From: Sulfurospirillum sp. UCH001
Lineage (GTDB): Bacteria; Campylobacterota; Campylobacteria; Campylobacterales; Sulfurospirillaceae
Reading direction: 5' to 3'
Length of the DNA: 64,000 bases
Assembly (NCBI RefSeq): GCF_001548035.1
Contig: NZ_AP014723.1
Span: 2,294,001 to 2,358,000, forward strand
Below are positions 1-8,854 of this stretch, one piece after another. The first letter of the stretch is position 1; every line of letters starts with the position of its first letter. The position numbers and the translations under genes were made by a program. The notes under the pieces are model-generated. The model was not told the DNA's origin and did no database searches. It saw only the letters and a list, made by a program, of their open reading frames with translations.

Positions 1-208
1 TATACATGATGCCAACTAAAGAGAGGGTTAGCAAAAGCATCACCCCCTCATACCATGTAGCATCGTAAACCATTATTTTAGCGCTTGTTGTGTCGTAAAC
101 ACTCTCGATAAACGTAGCAACGCCTGCACCAAGCCCTAATAAAAACAACATGAAGAGCATAAATTTATACGAAAAAAATAATTTTTCTACAATGGATACG
201 TACTTCAT
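1..208 (-). CDS. ccsA1: CcsA1-type cytochrome c haem lyase, N-terminal part only
   Basis: The ATG lies at 206-208 and the frame stays open to the window edge, so only about the first 69 residues are present. They contain a hydrophobic segment (FMLFMLFLLGLGAGVATF), a polar stretch and the start of a second membrane segment, as in the ResB-like N-terminus of fused CcsBA haem lyases. It is the last visible gene of the mccABCD run. In Wolinella the equivalent position holds CcsA1, the lyase dedicated to the CX15CH haem site of MccA, and that motif is present in MccA here. The family assignment rests mainly on context. Confidence 0.75.
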   Translation of the reverse strand, partial: MKYVSIVEKLFFSYKFMLFMLFLLGLGAGVATFIESVYDTTSAKIMVYDATWYEGVMLLLTLSLVGIMY

Positions 209-240
209 GTTACACCTTTACATTCAAATCAATACTATTG

Positions 241-1203
241 TTAGACACCAAACGTTTGTCCTGCATATATAATAAACATCCTAAGACATAATACACCCAA
301 CACACTTGCCATACCTGAAAGATAAAACGCTGTGTGAGAATGCGCTACATGTTTGCCAAGCACAAAATTAAGCACCAAAGGAAGACCAAAACCAACACCC
401 ATTACACCAACCCAGAAAAGTGTTGCATAAACACCACTACTAAATGCTGCTGTCGTTGTTTGCTGAAACTCATTACCCACAAGTAAAGAGACAAACAGCA
501 TCGCAATGAGCATAATCTCAACCGCCATAATAGGCCACTCAATCGTATGTAATGTTTTAAGATCACCGGAATGAGTATCTTCTTTGAAAAAATACGAAGC
601 AACCATACTCGCTGACGCCGTTCCTGCTGAAAGACCAGAGACAACAAAAAGCGCAGGTAAAATAGCTGTATTTAAAATTGGGAAACGTACCAAAACAGAG
701 ATCAAGAAACCTGTATAGGCACAAATAACCACCGCAAAAACCACACTTAACACCTCAACCAATGGACGGATTTTTTTCAAAAGGGTCATGACCATTTCAA
801 AATAGCCCAAAATTTGAGCTTTTTTGGCGAGGATAGCTGAAATCTCTTTTTCAAACAGATACAAGCACATCACAAGTGTGAGAGGAATGTAAACAGAAAT
901 TGCTAAAACACCAATCGACATAACAGACGAAAAGTTATAATTAATCAAAATCTTCCAAAAATAGAGTGGTTTTTCCAAATCACCCACTAAGAAGACCATA
1001 CCAAAAGCAATCGTTGCAAAAGAAACCAATGACGCAGCTTTGAGTAGAGGCGTATCTTCGTGCTGTTTTTTGTAAAAACGAATCATCAATGCAACAATAA
1101 GCGCACCACCTGAAATACCTGCAAGCAAGAGATATACAGCAATCGGCCAACCCCATTCAACACCATGGGAAAATCCGTATGTAAAATTAATGGCACCATT
1201 CAT
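241..1203 (-). CDS. mccD: NrfD-like membrane subunit MccD
   Basis: A 320-residue polytopic membrane protein with about eight to ten hydrophobic segments, the first at residues 18-40 (WPIAVYLLLAGISGGALIVA). Size and the early GISGGA stretch fit the NrfD/PsrC family, which oxidises quinol and passes electrons to an iron-sulfur partner. The stop codon of mccC is one base upstream of this ATG, so the two are translationally coupled. With MccC it probably forms the quinol-oxidising module that feeds the periplasmic sulfite reductase MccA. The symbol follows the Wolinella locus of the same gene order. Confidence 0.88.
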   Translation of the reverse strand: MNGAINFTYGFSHGVEWGWPIAVYLLLAGISGGALIVALMIRFYKKQHEDTPLLKAASLVSFATIAFGMVFLVGDLEKPLYFWKILINYNFSSVMSIGVLAISVYIPLTLVMCLYLFEKEISAILAKKAQILGYFEMVMTLLKKIRPLVEVLSVVFAVVICAYTGFLISVLVRFPILNTAILPALFVVSGLSAGTASASMVASYFFKEDTHSGDLKTLHTIEWPIMAVEIMLIAMLFVSLLVGNEFQQTTTAAFSSGVYATLFWVGVMGVGFGLPLVLNFVLGKHVAHSHTAFYLSGMASVLGVLCLRMFIIYAGQTFGV

Positions 1204-1204
1204 A

Positions 1205-1876
1205 TCACACCCCCACCTTTACAACAGGTATATAGCGCAAACTTGGCTTTGTTCCAAAGGTTGGCTTCATACGTACTGCGTCTTTAACCTGTAATATTTG
1301 ATTGATATACGAACTCTCGTCATTCAAATCACCAAAAACAAGTGCTTTATATTTACATGCTTCTACACACGCTGGTTCATGTCCTTTTGCCAAATTGGTA
1401 TTCAGACAGAAGTTACAATTCTCAGCTGCTTTCGTTTTTTTATTGATAAAACGCACATCGTATGGACATGCTACGATGCAGTATTTACAGGCGATACAAT
1501 CATCAGGGTTCATTGTAACAATGCCCGTTTTTGCATCTCTATGACATGCTTTACTAGGGCACACTGCAACACACGGTGCATCTTCACACTGTTGGCACGA
1601 AACACGTACATATTTCTTTTCCATCGGTTTTGCAGGATCTGTTTTATTTTCAACATAAAGTCGCACTTGCCCCTGTGGAACTTCATTGACCTTTCGACAC
1701 GCTACTTCACAATCGCTGCATCCCACACATTTGTTCTGATCAAAGATCATCCCGTAGTGTGGTTTTTTTTCTGTTTTGCCTGTTTCAATGGCAACACTGT
1801 AACCCGCAGTGCCCAATGTCACAGAACCAAGACCTAAAACTTTTAGAAAAGTTCTTCTTTTCCCGTCATTTTCCAT
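1205..1876 (-). CDS. mccC: NrfC-like iron-sulfur protein MccC
   Basis: About 223 residues. The ATG at 1874-1876 is preferred over an upstream TTG because GGAGG lies six bases before it. The N-terminus has a Tat-like motif (KRRTFLKVLGLG), implying export of the folded protein. Four ferredoxin-type cysteine clusters follow, including CVGCSDCEVAC, CQQCEDAPCVAVC, CIACKYCIVAC and CNFCLNT, as in NrfC/PhsB/PsrB-type four-cluster subunits. It lies between mccB and mccD and probably passes electrons from MccD to MccA. Confidence 0.9.
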   Translation of the reverse strand: MENDGKRRTFLKVLGLGSVTLGTAGYSVAIETGKTEKKPHYGMIFDQNKCVGCSDCEVACRKVNEVPQGQVRLYVENKTDPAKPMEKKYVRVSCQQCEDAPCVAVCPSKACHRDAKTGIVTMNPDDCIACKYCIVACPYDVRFINKKTKAAENCNFCLNTNLAKGHEPACVEACKYKALVFGDLNDESSYINQILQVKDAVRMKPTFGTKPSLRYIPVVKVGV

Positions 1877-1912
1877 CTTCCCCTCCAATTCGTGTAGATG
1901 AATACTAAAGTC

Positions 1913-2701
1913 CTATAGTTTCTTTTTCTCAATGCCACCATGGACTTGTTTCATTTCTTCTTCGCTAAGTGGTTTTGCACTGTTTGCAAGTTCACCTGGC
2001 TTTAAAACCTTCACCAACTCTACCTCAAAAATAACTGTTGAACCAGCAGGAATCTCTTGCATATCTGCATTACCGTATGCTAATTCACTTGGAATGACCA
2101 ATTTGTATTTTGATCCCTCAGGCATTAGCATTAAACCTTCTTGCAAGCCATCGACAATATTAATCATCGAAAGATGGGATGGTGTTTTGCGCTCATAGGT
2201 GTCATCAAAAACTTTACCATCTACTAAATAGGCTTTATAGTTCATCATAACAATGCTCTCTTTTTGCGGTTTTGGACCAGCACCAAGAGTGAGCACTTCG
2301 TATTGCAATCCTGATTTCGTTGTAGTTACTTTTTTATTCTTGGCATTGTTTGCCATATATTTTTTGCCATCCGCGATATTTTTATCGAGGGCTTGTTTGA
2401 ATTGTTCTTGACTGATTTTATTTAACACTTCTGCACGATTATTCAAATGCGTTATAATCTCTTCATCTTTAAGCTTTTGTTGTTTTTTCAAGGCATCAAT
2501 AAATCCATCAATCACCGCTTCAATATCAGATTTTGCACCCATTTCAGACTGTTCAAAAAGTTGATTTGAGATATAGCTTCCTGTGGATACACCAATACTG
2601 TATGACTCTTTTTGTACTTGTGTTTTTAGCTCACCAGCAAGCGCCCCAGAAACCAAACAAATAAATACAAATAATCCTGTTGTGAGTTGTTTACGCATCA
2701 T
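1913..2701 (-). CDS. mccB: FKBP-type peptidyl-prolyl isomerase MccB
   Basis: 262 residues with a signal peptide (about 1-22, ending SGALA), an FkpA/Mip-like helical dimerisation region (about 25-125) and a C-terminal FKBP domain (about 130-235) containing TKSGLQYEVL, GKVFDDTYER, IPSELAYG and IPAGSTVIFEVEL. It probably acts in the periplasm on prolyl bonds during folding of MccA, directly upstream in the same unit. An ATG ATG pair makes the start ambiguous by one codon. A pair of hairpins separates it from mccA. Confidence 0.9.
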   Translation of the reverse strand: MMRKQLTTGLFVFICLVSGALAGELKTQVQKESYSIGVSTGSYISNQLFEQSEMGAKSDIEAVIDGFIDALKKQQKLKDEEIITHLNNRAEVLNKISQEQFKQALDKNIADGKKYMANNAKNKKVTTTKSGLQYEVLTLGAGPKPQKESIVMMNYKAYLVDGKVFDDTYERKTPSHLSMINIVDGLQEGLMLMPEGSKYKLVIPSELAYGNADMQEIPAGSTVIFEVELVKVLKPGELANSAKPLSEEEMKQVHGGIEKKKL

Positions 2702-2727
2702 CTTAATACCTTTACTTTTGAAATAAA

Positions 2728-2772
2728 TGGGCTATGAAATTCATAGCCCACTTGAAATTGCACTCAGTGCAA
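2728..2772 (-). promoter_or_regulatory. Tandem hairpins between mccA and mccB
   Basis: Two perfect inverted repeats fill the 74-bp gap: TGGGCTATGAA/TTCATAGCCCA at 2728-2750 and TTGCACT/AGTGCAA at 2758-2772. Neither is followed by a T-run on the minus strand, so they are more likely to stabilise the mccA mRNA or act as a leaky terminator than to end transcription fully. The effect would be much more MccA than MccB-D. Confidence 0.6.
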
Positions 2773-2775
2773 CAC

Positions 2776-4845
2776 CTATTTTAAATTTTTGTTCACGATT
2801 CTTTGCGCTTCATTAATATACTCAATCGCAGCATCTAGTCTTTGTTTGGTATATTTGAATCCATGCATACCCCATGAACCATCTTTTTCGACAAGATCAA
2901 CAGTTTGTTGCGCTTTTTCGATTAACTCATACACTCTGGTTTTATCTGAAGGCGATAGCTTTTTAACTTCAAGTAAAGAGTAAAGTCCTTGGATACCTAC
3001 TTTAACCTGTGTGAATTTATCTTTCACAGGAGTTTGCCATCCCATAACCTCATCATATGCTTGTTTCTGATCTTTAAAGTGTAGTGTCTCTTTAAGCTCA
3101 GATACAACTGGACTATGACAGCCTTTTGCTTCTACTTGCTCTTTATCTGCCCATGTTGTACGTGCACATGCCCACATAAGATCTAAGAAGTTACGTCCCT
3201 CATCATTACGCTCAAAATGCCAATCTTTAGCATCTCTTGGACCTGTTGCATTTGAACCTGGTACCAAAGATTTACGTTTAGGATCAACATCGATTTTCCA
3301 GATGTGTGAACGTCTTTGTGTATCCATACCCGCTTGGTCTTGGAATTGAACGGCATACCAGTTTTCACAGCTCATCATAAATGGCATGTGGCAGGTTTGA
3401 CATGAATTTTTACTATGTGTATCTGCTTTAGACTGGATATACGCTTGTTCTTTATGACAATCTTTACACTCTTTTTTGAGTTTTGGTTTTGTATAAAGTG
3501 AGCTTAAGTAACCTTGGTTCGCATTGTAATTGGTACCTTTAAGGTCTTTTTCGCCCGTTACAGGACCTGTTACGTCGTGTGGATCATGGCAGGTTGCACA
3601 ACGCATACCTTTTTCATAGTGCGCTGTAAAGTAGGTTTGAGAACCTTCACTACCACATCCTGGTCCCATTGATTTAAACTTAGAGCTCAAAGCAAGATCT
3701 GGTTTACCTACGTTTGCAGGATTTTTCGCAAGATCTGGGCTATAGTTAAATCGTTGGTGACAGCGTTCACAATTAGAAGTGAGTAACCCGGAGCCTCCTT
3801 CTAAGTGACCACCCGCGCCATGACACTCTTCACAAGAAACACCTTTAGAGATAGTGTGCTTTTGAAGCTCTTTTGGATTACCAAGGGCAGAGTAGAACTC
3901 GTTTTGGTTTTTAAAATCAAACTTCCAAGGGTGACATACTTCACAGTAAGAAGAACCCGCTTGGAAATCCATTGATTTTTTGTATTTAGCTGCATAAGAA
4001 GCCAAACCTCTTACATAACCACCATTATCACCATAGTCTGCTAATGTTACAGGAAAATCAGGAATCCATTTCTTGATTTTTTTCGCAACCTCAGGCGTTA
4101 GATTAAGTGCCCATGTTCTTTGCCATTGGTTTGCACCCGCAGTAATTTGACCTGTACCATTTTTAAGAAGACCACCTTCAACATGGTATGTTCCACGTAG
4201 CAACCACGCATCCAAAAAGCCTAATTTTGTTCTAACGTGACCTATAGTACAATAGATAACATCAGGGGTAATTCCTTTAGGTAGAATTGACGCTGTATCT
4301 TTATCAAAAACTGGATCAGTCAAGTTATTGTTAAATTCAGGGTGTTCACCTGGGAATCTGATTGTTGTTGAGTGTCGCGATCTGCCCCAAGTCTCATATT
4401 GTGCAGGGTGACACTCACCGCATTTCTCTGGTCCAATGAATTTGTTTGGAAACGCAAGTGTTGAAGTTCTTGCAACCCTATACATCATTGAACTTACACC
4501 TTCGCCGCCACTTCGTTTACTTGCTTTAGAGAAGTCTTTACCGTGACCCTCAGCTATAAACTCTTTACCGCGATCTGCAACATGCATTTCTCCAACCGTT
4601 TTACCACCGTACTTGGTAAAAATCGGATGGTTTTTAAAGAGCCAATCATACATAACTTGCTCTTCGACAATATAGTCTTGCAAAGAAGTAACGCCTCTGC
4701 TCTCCTTAGTACCCTTAGGATTAGCAATGATCGCCTTTGCATCTTTACTCATTTGCATTCCCTCCATACCTTCAGCATTTAAGCCTACAGTAAAGAGATT
4801 AACACATGTGAGTAAACCAAGTAACACTTTGTCCCAATTTTTCAT
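2776..4845 (-). CDS. mccA: Octahaem cytochrome c sulfite reductase MccA
   Basis: 689 residues with a signal peptide (about 1-24, VNLFTVGLNAEG). Seven CX2CH haem sites are visible in order: CGECH, CEVCH, CEECH, CERCH, CATCH, CKDCH and CQTCH. Near residue 560 there is an eighth, unusual site: a Cys in MWACART, exactly 15 residues, then CH in AKGCHSP. This CX15CH signature defines MccA, the periplasmic enzyme reducing sulfite to sulfide. Non-haem cysteines C397 (GPGCGSEG) and C493 (MMSCENW) match the two that hold Cu(I) beside the active haem in Wolinella MccA. Strong ribosome site (AAAGGAGG). It has its own 167-bp upstream region after mccS. Confidence 0.96.
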   Translation of the reverse strand: MKNWDKVLLGLLTCVNLFTVGLNAEGMEGMQMSKDAKAIIANPKGTKESRGVTSLQDYIVEEQVMYDWLFKNHPIFTKYGGKTVGEMHVADRGKEFIAEGHGKDFSKASKRSGGEGVSSMMYRVARTSTLAFPNKFIGPEKCGECHPAQYETWGRSRHSTTIRFPGEHPEFNNNLTDPVFDKDTASILPKGITPDVIYCTIGHVRTKLGFLDAWLLRGTYHVEGGLLKNGTGQITAGANQWQRTWALNLTPEVAKKIKKWIPDFPVTLADYGDNGGYVRGLASYAAKYKKSMDFQAGSSYCEVCHPWKFDFKNQNEFYSALGNPKELQKHTISKGVSCEECHGAGGHLEGGSGLLTSNCERCHQRFNYSPDLAKNPANVGKPDLALSSKFKSMGPGCGSEGSQTYFTAHYEKGMRCATCHDPHDVTGPVTGEKDLKGTNYNANQGYLSSLYTKPKLKKECKDCHKEQAYIQSKADTHSKNSCQTCHMPFMMSCENWYAVQFQDQAGMDTQRRSHIWKIDVDPKRKSLVPGSNATGPRDAKDWHFERNDEGRNFLDLMWACARTTWADKEQVEAKGCHSPVVSELKETLHFKDQKQAYDEVMGWQTPVKDKFTQVKVGIQGLYSLLEVKKLSPSDKTRVYELIEKAQQTVDLVEKDGSWGMHGFKYTKQRLDAAIEYINEAQRIVNKNLK

Positions 4846-5012
4846 GTATCCTCCTTTGAAAAATTGAATCTCAAATCATCTACTGTTTTTTCATGGGCAT
4901 AAAAAAACATCAATCATTTTAAGATCAACCAGCACGAATGCCTCATTGGAAATACTATCAGGAAAAAAGGGGGGAAAAGGGGGAAGTATTAAATTAGTGT
5001 TAAATATAAAAA
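4846..5012 (-). promoter_or_regulatory. mccA upstream region with homopurine tract
   Basis: A 167-bp gap between mccS and mccA on the same strand, where an MccR-controlled promoter would be expected. It contains a 27-base uninterrupted purine tract on the plus strand at 4960-4986 (GGGGGG-AAAA-GGGGG core). I could not assign -35/-10 boxes with confidence. Confidence 0.4.
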
Positions 5013-6428
5013 CTAAAAAATAATTGTAAAAATAACTCCATCATTATGGTTTTCAACACGCAGTGTTGCACTGTTTTTCTCAACAATCATTTTACTCATA
5101 TAAAGTCCTAGTCCACTGCTAGACTCTTTGGTTGTAAAATAAGGGTCAAAAATTTTCTCAATAATTGCATCATCAATATGCCCTGCATTGTTTTGCAACG
5201 TAATGACAGGAACACCATTGTGTAAAAAAGCGGTAATTTCAATCTTACGTTCTTTGATATTTTGTGCTAAGAATGCCTCTTTGGCATTGTTCATAATGTT
5301 AATAAGCACTTGCACGATCTCATTGGCATAGCCTAAACGCGTAAAGTTATTTTGTATATCTATGCGTACATCAATGGCATATTTTTCTAAAGAGGCACTG
5401 AGTAGCTTTTGAGCCCTAAAAATAACCTCTTGTGCACTAAACTCTTTGGCAGAGGTACTTGGCATAAAGAAGTTTTTAAAATCATCAATCGTGCTTGACA
5501 TAAAAGAGAGTTGTTCATTGGCCTCTTTGATCTTTTGTGTCAACTTCTCTTTGGTGAGTTTATCTTTGTCGCTATGAAGCTCAAGATTGATCAAGATAGC
5601 CCCTACTTGAGCAAGAGGCTGCCTCCACTGATGTGAAATATTGCCTATCATCTCGCCCATCGAAGCAAGACGGTTTTGACTCATCATCAGCATATTGGTT
5701 TTTTCTTTCAGGCGTTGGTCGTTTCTGTACAATTTATAGATAAACAAGATAAAAATAACAAAGACAATAAACATAACCGCTCCACCCACCACAAACTCTT
5801 TCACGTGATAGGTTAAGATGCTGTAGACGGGAATTTTAAACGTAATCATTGCAATAACATCGCCTACTTTGCTCTGAAAATCAGGAATTGTATGATACTG
5901 CTCTACCATACGCTTTGGCGCACTATTGGTCGTATGACATTGTAAACACGATGGATGCGAATTCTGAATAGGCAAGCCTACAAAAAAGTAAGGTTTGTTA
6001 TTTTCTTGAATGATGCGTGAGTATTCTTTATATTTTCCCTCTTTGAAATCATCCAAAATTTCATTTTCGAAATTATTGCCCTCATGCTCAGCGTTAAGAG
6101 GATTAGTGGCAATCAGTTTATAATCATAGTTGATATTCTTTTTAGCACGCTGAATATTGTAAATCTCACGTGTAATATAAGATGAAGAGAGCAATCTTGG
6201 ATCAAAAAAATCCTCTGCTAGCATCTTTTTTTCTTTGAGCTCTTCAATTAAAGGACGTTGTACGACTGAGACATAATCACGAATTGCATTCATCGTATCT
6301 AAAATAAAAATAGCCTCTTGCCTCGCATCTTTCATCGCAAGTTCACGGTAAAAATTAAAGAAGAGTAATGTAATGACCGCATAAAGAACAACAAAAAGGG
6401 CTACGATGATTTTGAAGCTATATTTCAT
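5013..6428 (-). CDS. mccS: Haem-binding sensor histidine kinase MccS
   Basis: With the start at MKYSFK (6428) the protein is 471 residues. It has a membrane anchor (about 5-27), a periplasmic domain of the Tll0287/DUF3365 type with one CLQCH haem-c motif (about residue 163), a second membrane segment (about 213-235), a HisKA box (ISHQWRQPLAQ) and an HATPase domain (ending GLGLYMSKMIVEK). A longer frame start at 6473 would overlap mccR heavily. The extracytoplasmic haem suggests sensing of sulfite, a related sulfur compound or redox state. It overlaps mccR by 11 bp. Confidence 0.88.
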   Translation of the reverse strand: MKYSFKIIVALFVVLYAVITLLFFNFYRELAMKDARQEAIFILDTMNAIRDYVSVVQRPLIEELKEKKMLAEDFFDPRLLSSSYITREIYNIQRAKKNINYDYKLIATNPLNAEHEGNNFENEILDDFKEGKYKEYSRIIQENNKPYFFVGLPIQNSHPSCLQCHTTNSAPKRMVEQYHTIPDFQSKVGDVIAMITFKIPVYSILTYHVKEFVVGGAVMFIVFVIFILFIYKLYRNDQRLKEKTNMLMMSQNRLASMGEMIGNISHQWRQPLAQVGAILINLELHSDKDKLTKEKLTQKIKEANEQLSFMSSTIDDFKNFFMPSTSAKEFSAQEVIFRAQKLLSASLEKYAIDVRIDIQNNFTRLGYANEIVQVLINIMNNAKEAFLAQNIKERKIEITAFLHNGVPVITLQNNAGHIDDAIIEKIFDPYFTTKESSSGLGLYMSKMIVEKNSATLRVENHNDGVIFTIIF

Positions 6429-7110
6429 AAAGATATCCAACACCGTAAAGATTTCGTATAAAGTTGTTATCAATCTTTTTGCGTAGTTCTTTGACGATGG
6501 ATTTTAATGCCTCTTTACTTGGTTGTTCAAATTCCCACATATAATCAAAAAGCTGCTCATACGTTACTGTTTGATTTGGGCGTTTGAGGAAATACTCTAA
6601 AAGCCTGCTCTCACTCTTAGAGAGATGGATCAAATCTCCATCAAGGTTGCAAATCGTTTTTTTACAAAAATCATATTTGCAAACAGGAGTTACCTGAAAC
6701 ATTGGGCTATGCCCACTAAGCTCTTTTGCTACATCTTCTAAGGCTTTAATAAGCGCATTTTTATCATAAGGTTTTGCTAGATAACGTGTAATTTTAAGCT
6801 CTACGGCACGCCATAAATACTCTTGCTCTGTATGTGCAGAGAGGATGATAATAGGTACTTTTTTATCAAACTCTCGGATTTTCTTTACGACTTCAAGTCC
6901 ATCCATGTGAGGAATAGAGATGTCAAGCATGATGACATCATACAAATTGCTTTTGGCTTCATCAAGTGCTTCAATGCCATCTTTAACACCTACAACTTTG
7001 CCAAAAAAAAGCTCCAAAGACTCCATAATGTTGTTTAAGATACACGCTTCATCTTCAACACAAAGGACTTTTTTATTGGAAAGGACATCTAAAAGATTGC
7101 ATTCATTCAT
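6418..7110 (-). CDS. mccR: OmpR-type response regulator MccR
   Basis: 230 residues: an N-terminal receiver domain (VLCVEDEACILNN, phospho-acceptor Asp in VIMLDISIPHMDG, conserved Lys in LAKPYD) and a C-terminal winged-helix DNA-binding domain ending RNLYGVGYLYEI. It is co-transcribed with mccS and points at mccA. In Wolinella the MccRS pair activates the mcc operon in response to sulfite, and the same role is inferred here. Promoter and binding sites were not resolved. Confidence 0.88.
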   Translation of the reverse strand: MNECNLLDVLSNKKVLCVEDEACILNNIMESLELFFGKVVGVKDGIEALDEAKSNLYDVIMLDISIPHMDGLEVVKKIREFDKKVPIIILSAHTEQEYLWRAVELKITRYLAKPYDKNALIKALEDVAKELSGHSPMFQVTPVCKYDFCKKTICNLDGDLIHLSKSESRLLEYFLKRPNQTVTYEQLFDYMWEFEQPSKEALKSIVKELRKKIDNNFIRNLYGVGYLYEI

Positions 7111-7221
7111 ATTTAATTAGCCTATTTTCACGATTTAAAGACATTGCTTGTCATTATATACTCATGACAAACTCGTTTGGTGGTATGGTAACCAAGCAAA
7201 GCTTAGAAAATATATTGCATT

Positions 7222-8532
7222 CTAAAAATGTGGTGTTATCGCATTATCTTGTTTCTCTACTCCACTTCGAATGATGTCAACTCCATACTTATCACGTAAT
7301 TTTGTGAGTTTTTCAGACAAGCGTTTTGATTTTTCATCATCATTTGCATGCAAAAGCGAAAAGGTTTTGGTTTGAGTCGGTGTGACAAAGTTTGAGACAG
7401 CAAGACTAAGAAAGTGGATGCCATAATGCGGATGAGAATCAAGTGTTTTAAAACTCTGCACAACCCATTCTCTGTACATACTTTCACTAAAAGAGCGATC
7501 GATCGTTTGTGAAATTTTAGATGCTATACCATTTTCGTATTTGATACCAAAATAATAGGTCGTAGGATGCAGATCTAGTTTTGCAATGGTATAGGAAAGA
7601 TGGCGTGAAAGGATAATAGCACGGCGCAAGACTTCATTGCGATTTTGTACCACTTGAAAATTGCGTGAAATGCCGATAGATCGGCGATCTCGTTTCGCAA
7701 CGACGGGTTCGTTATCTACTCCGCTGATACGCAAGAGTAGATCTTTACCTATAGTTCCCCATCCAGAGACAAGTTTTTGATGTTCTAACACTTCACCCAA
7801 AGTTTCTATGCCATAACTGGTGAACTTTTTTTGCAACACTTTTCCAATGCCTGGAAAACTTGCCACAGGCATATCTGCAATAAATGAACTCACCTCATTT
7901 TTTGGTACAAGTGTCAACCCATAAGGCTTGCGAAAATCCGTTGCAAGCTTTGCTATCCATTTGGAACTTGATGCTCCAATGGAAATAGGCAAATCAAACG
8001 TTTCTAAAATCTCTTTTTGCAATGAAGCCATAAATGCATACGTCTCTTCTTCTTTAACCCACCCTTTTAAATCACCCCAAAACTCATCGATGCTGTACTG
8101 CTCTAAAATAGGAATTTTCGTCTGCAAAAACGCTTTTAGTTTTGTTGAGAGGAGTTGGTAAAAAAGATGATCACTAGGTACAATAAGCAACTTAGGGCAC
8201 ATAGCAAGTGCATCACGAAGCGATGTTCCTGTTTTAATGCCATACTTTTTCGCCTCATAACTCTTCGCAATAACAATACCATGAATTCTGCCTCGTTCAT
8301 CTAAAAACTCTTTTTTCCATGCGTCTTTATCAAATCCTTTGAATGCTTTTTTGTGTTGTATCAGCCCATTAAAACCGCCTACGGACTCTGTCATCATGCT
8401 TTCGCTGTCATGCGTACTAAAGATTTTGGTGTCGCTGCTTTTGCACACAACGACAGGTCTGCCCTTAAGCTCTGGCATTCGTGTGCGCTCCGCGGAGACA
8501 AAAAAACAGTCCAAATCCAGATGAATAATCAT
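7222..8532 (-). CDS. Y-family (DinB-like) translesion DNA polymerase
   Basis: 436 residues. Family signatures are the N-terminal metal-binding MIIHLDLDCFFVSAE, the catalytic YSIDEFWGD, ISIGASSSKWIAKLA and the helix-hairpin-helix FPGIGKVLQKKF. The segment at about residues 33-85 (KSSDTKIFSTHDSESMMTES onward) is longer and more polar than in textbook DinB, an insertion in the palm/fingers region. The protein probably copies past lesions. No LexA-type operator was recognised upstream. It could equally be labelled UmuC-like or Pol IV; the family is secure, the subfamily is not. Confidence 0.88.
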   Translation of the reverse strand: MIIHLDLDCFFVSAERTRMPELKGRPVVVCKSSDTKIFSTHDSESMMTESVGGFNGLIQHKKAFKGFDKDAWKKEFLDERGRIHGIVIAKSYEAKKYGIKTGTSLRDALAMCPKLLIVPSDHLFYQLLSTKLKAFLQTKIPILEQYSIDEFWGDLKGWVKEEETYAFMASLQKEILETFDLPISIGASSSKWIAKLATDFRKPYGLTLVPKNEVSSFIADMPVASFPGIGKVLQKKFTSYGIETLGEVLEHQKLVSGWGTIGKDLLLRISGVDNEPVVAKRDRRSIGISRNFQVVQNRNEVLRRAIILSRHLSYTIAKLDLHPTTYYFGIKYENGIASKISQTIDRSFSESMYREWVVQSFKTLDSHPHYGIHFLSLAVSNFVTPTQTKTFSLLHANDDEKSKRLSEKLTKLRDKYGVDIIRSGVEKQDNAITPHF

Positions 8533-8854
8533 TTACAGCCTCTTAATCGTAACGTTAACATGTAGTATAGAATAATTTTTTTCAAAGATTTTAAACTATT
8601 TCACCCTGAAATATTCCCATTGTTTTTTTATTTACTTTAGGTTAACGACGCATTTAAACTATTACTTTATACTTTCACTACCAAGACAATTACCTCCTTT
8701 TTGTGTACAACCCAATCATTTTAAAAGATGCACTCAGATTGCCCGGTCTGAGTGCAAATCTTTGCTCTCTTCCCTTTCACATTTCATCGTTTTGTAATCA
8801 AAAAAATCTCTCTTTTATGTAGAATACACTTTTAAATCAACACAAACGGCACAC
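8533..8854. other. Intergenic region between divergent genes
   Basis: 322 bp without a recognisable gene, AT-rich, between the Y-family polymerase (minus) and the DedA gene (plus). It contains one strong hairpin (8730-8755) and, on the minus strand near 8688-8697, a perfect Shine-Dalgarno-like AAGGAGGT with no usable ORF behind it. A small RNA is possible but unproven. Confidence 0.5.
8730..8755. terminator. Orphan terminator-like hairpin
   Basis: Perfect 9-bp stem GCACTCAGA (8730-8738) and TCTGAGTGC (8747-8755) around an 8-base GC-rich loop. On the minus strand it is followed by ATCTTTT. Both flanking genes run away from it, so it does not end either of them and may end a short non-coding transcript. 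Confidence 0.45.

Noticed and set aside
8688-8697. ACCTCCTTT on the plus strand resembling the 16S rRNA 3' end
   Set aside because: No other rRNA sequence around it; nine bases by chance in AT-rich intergenic DNA.
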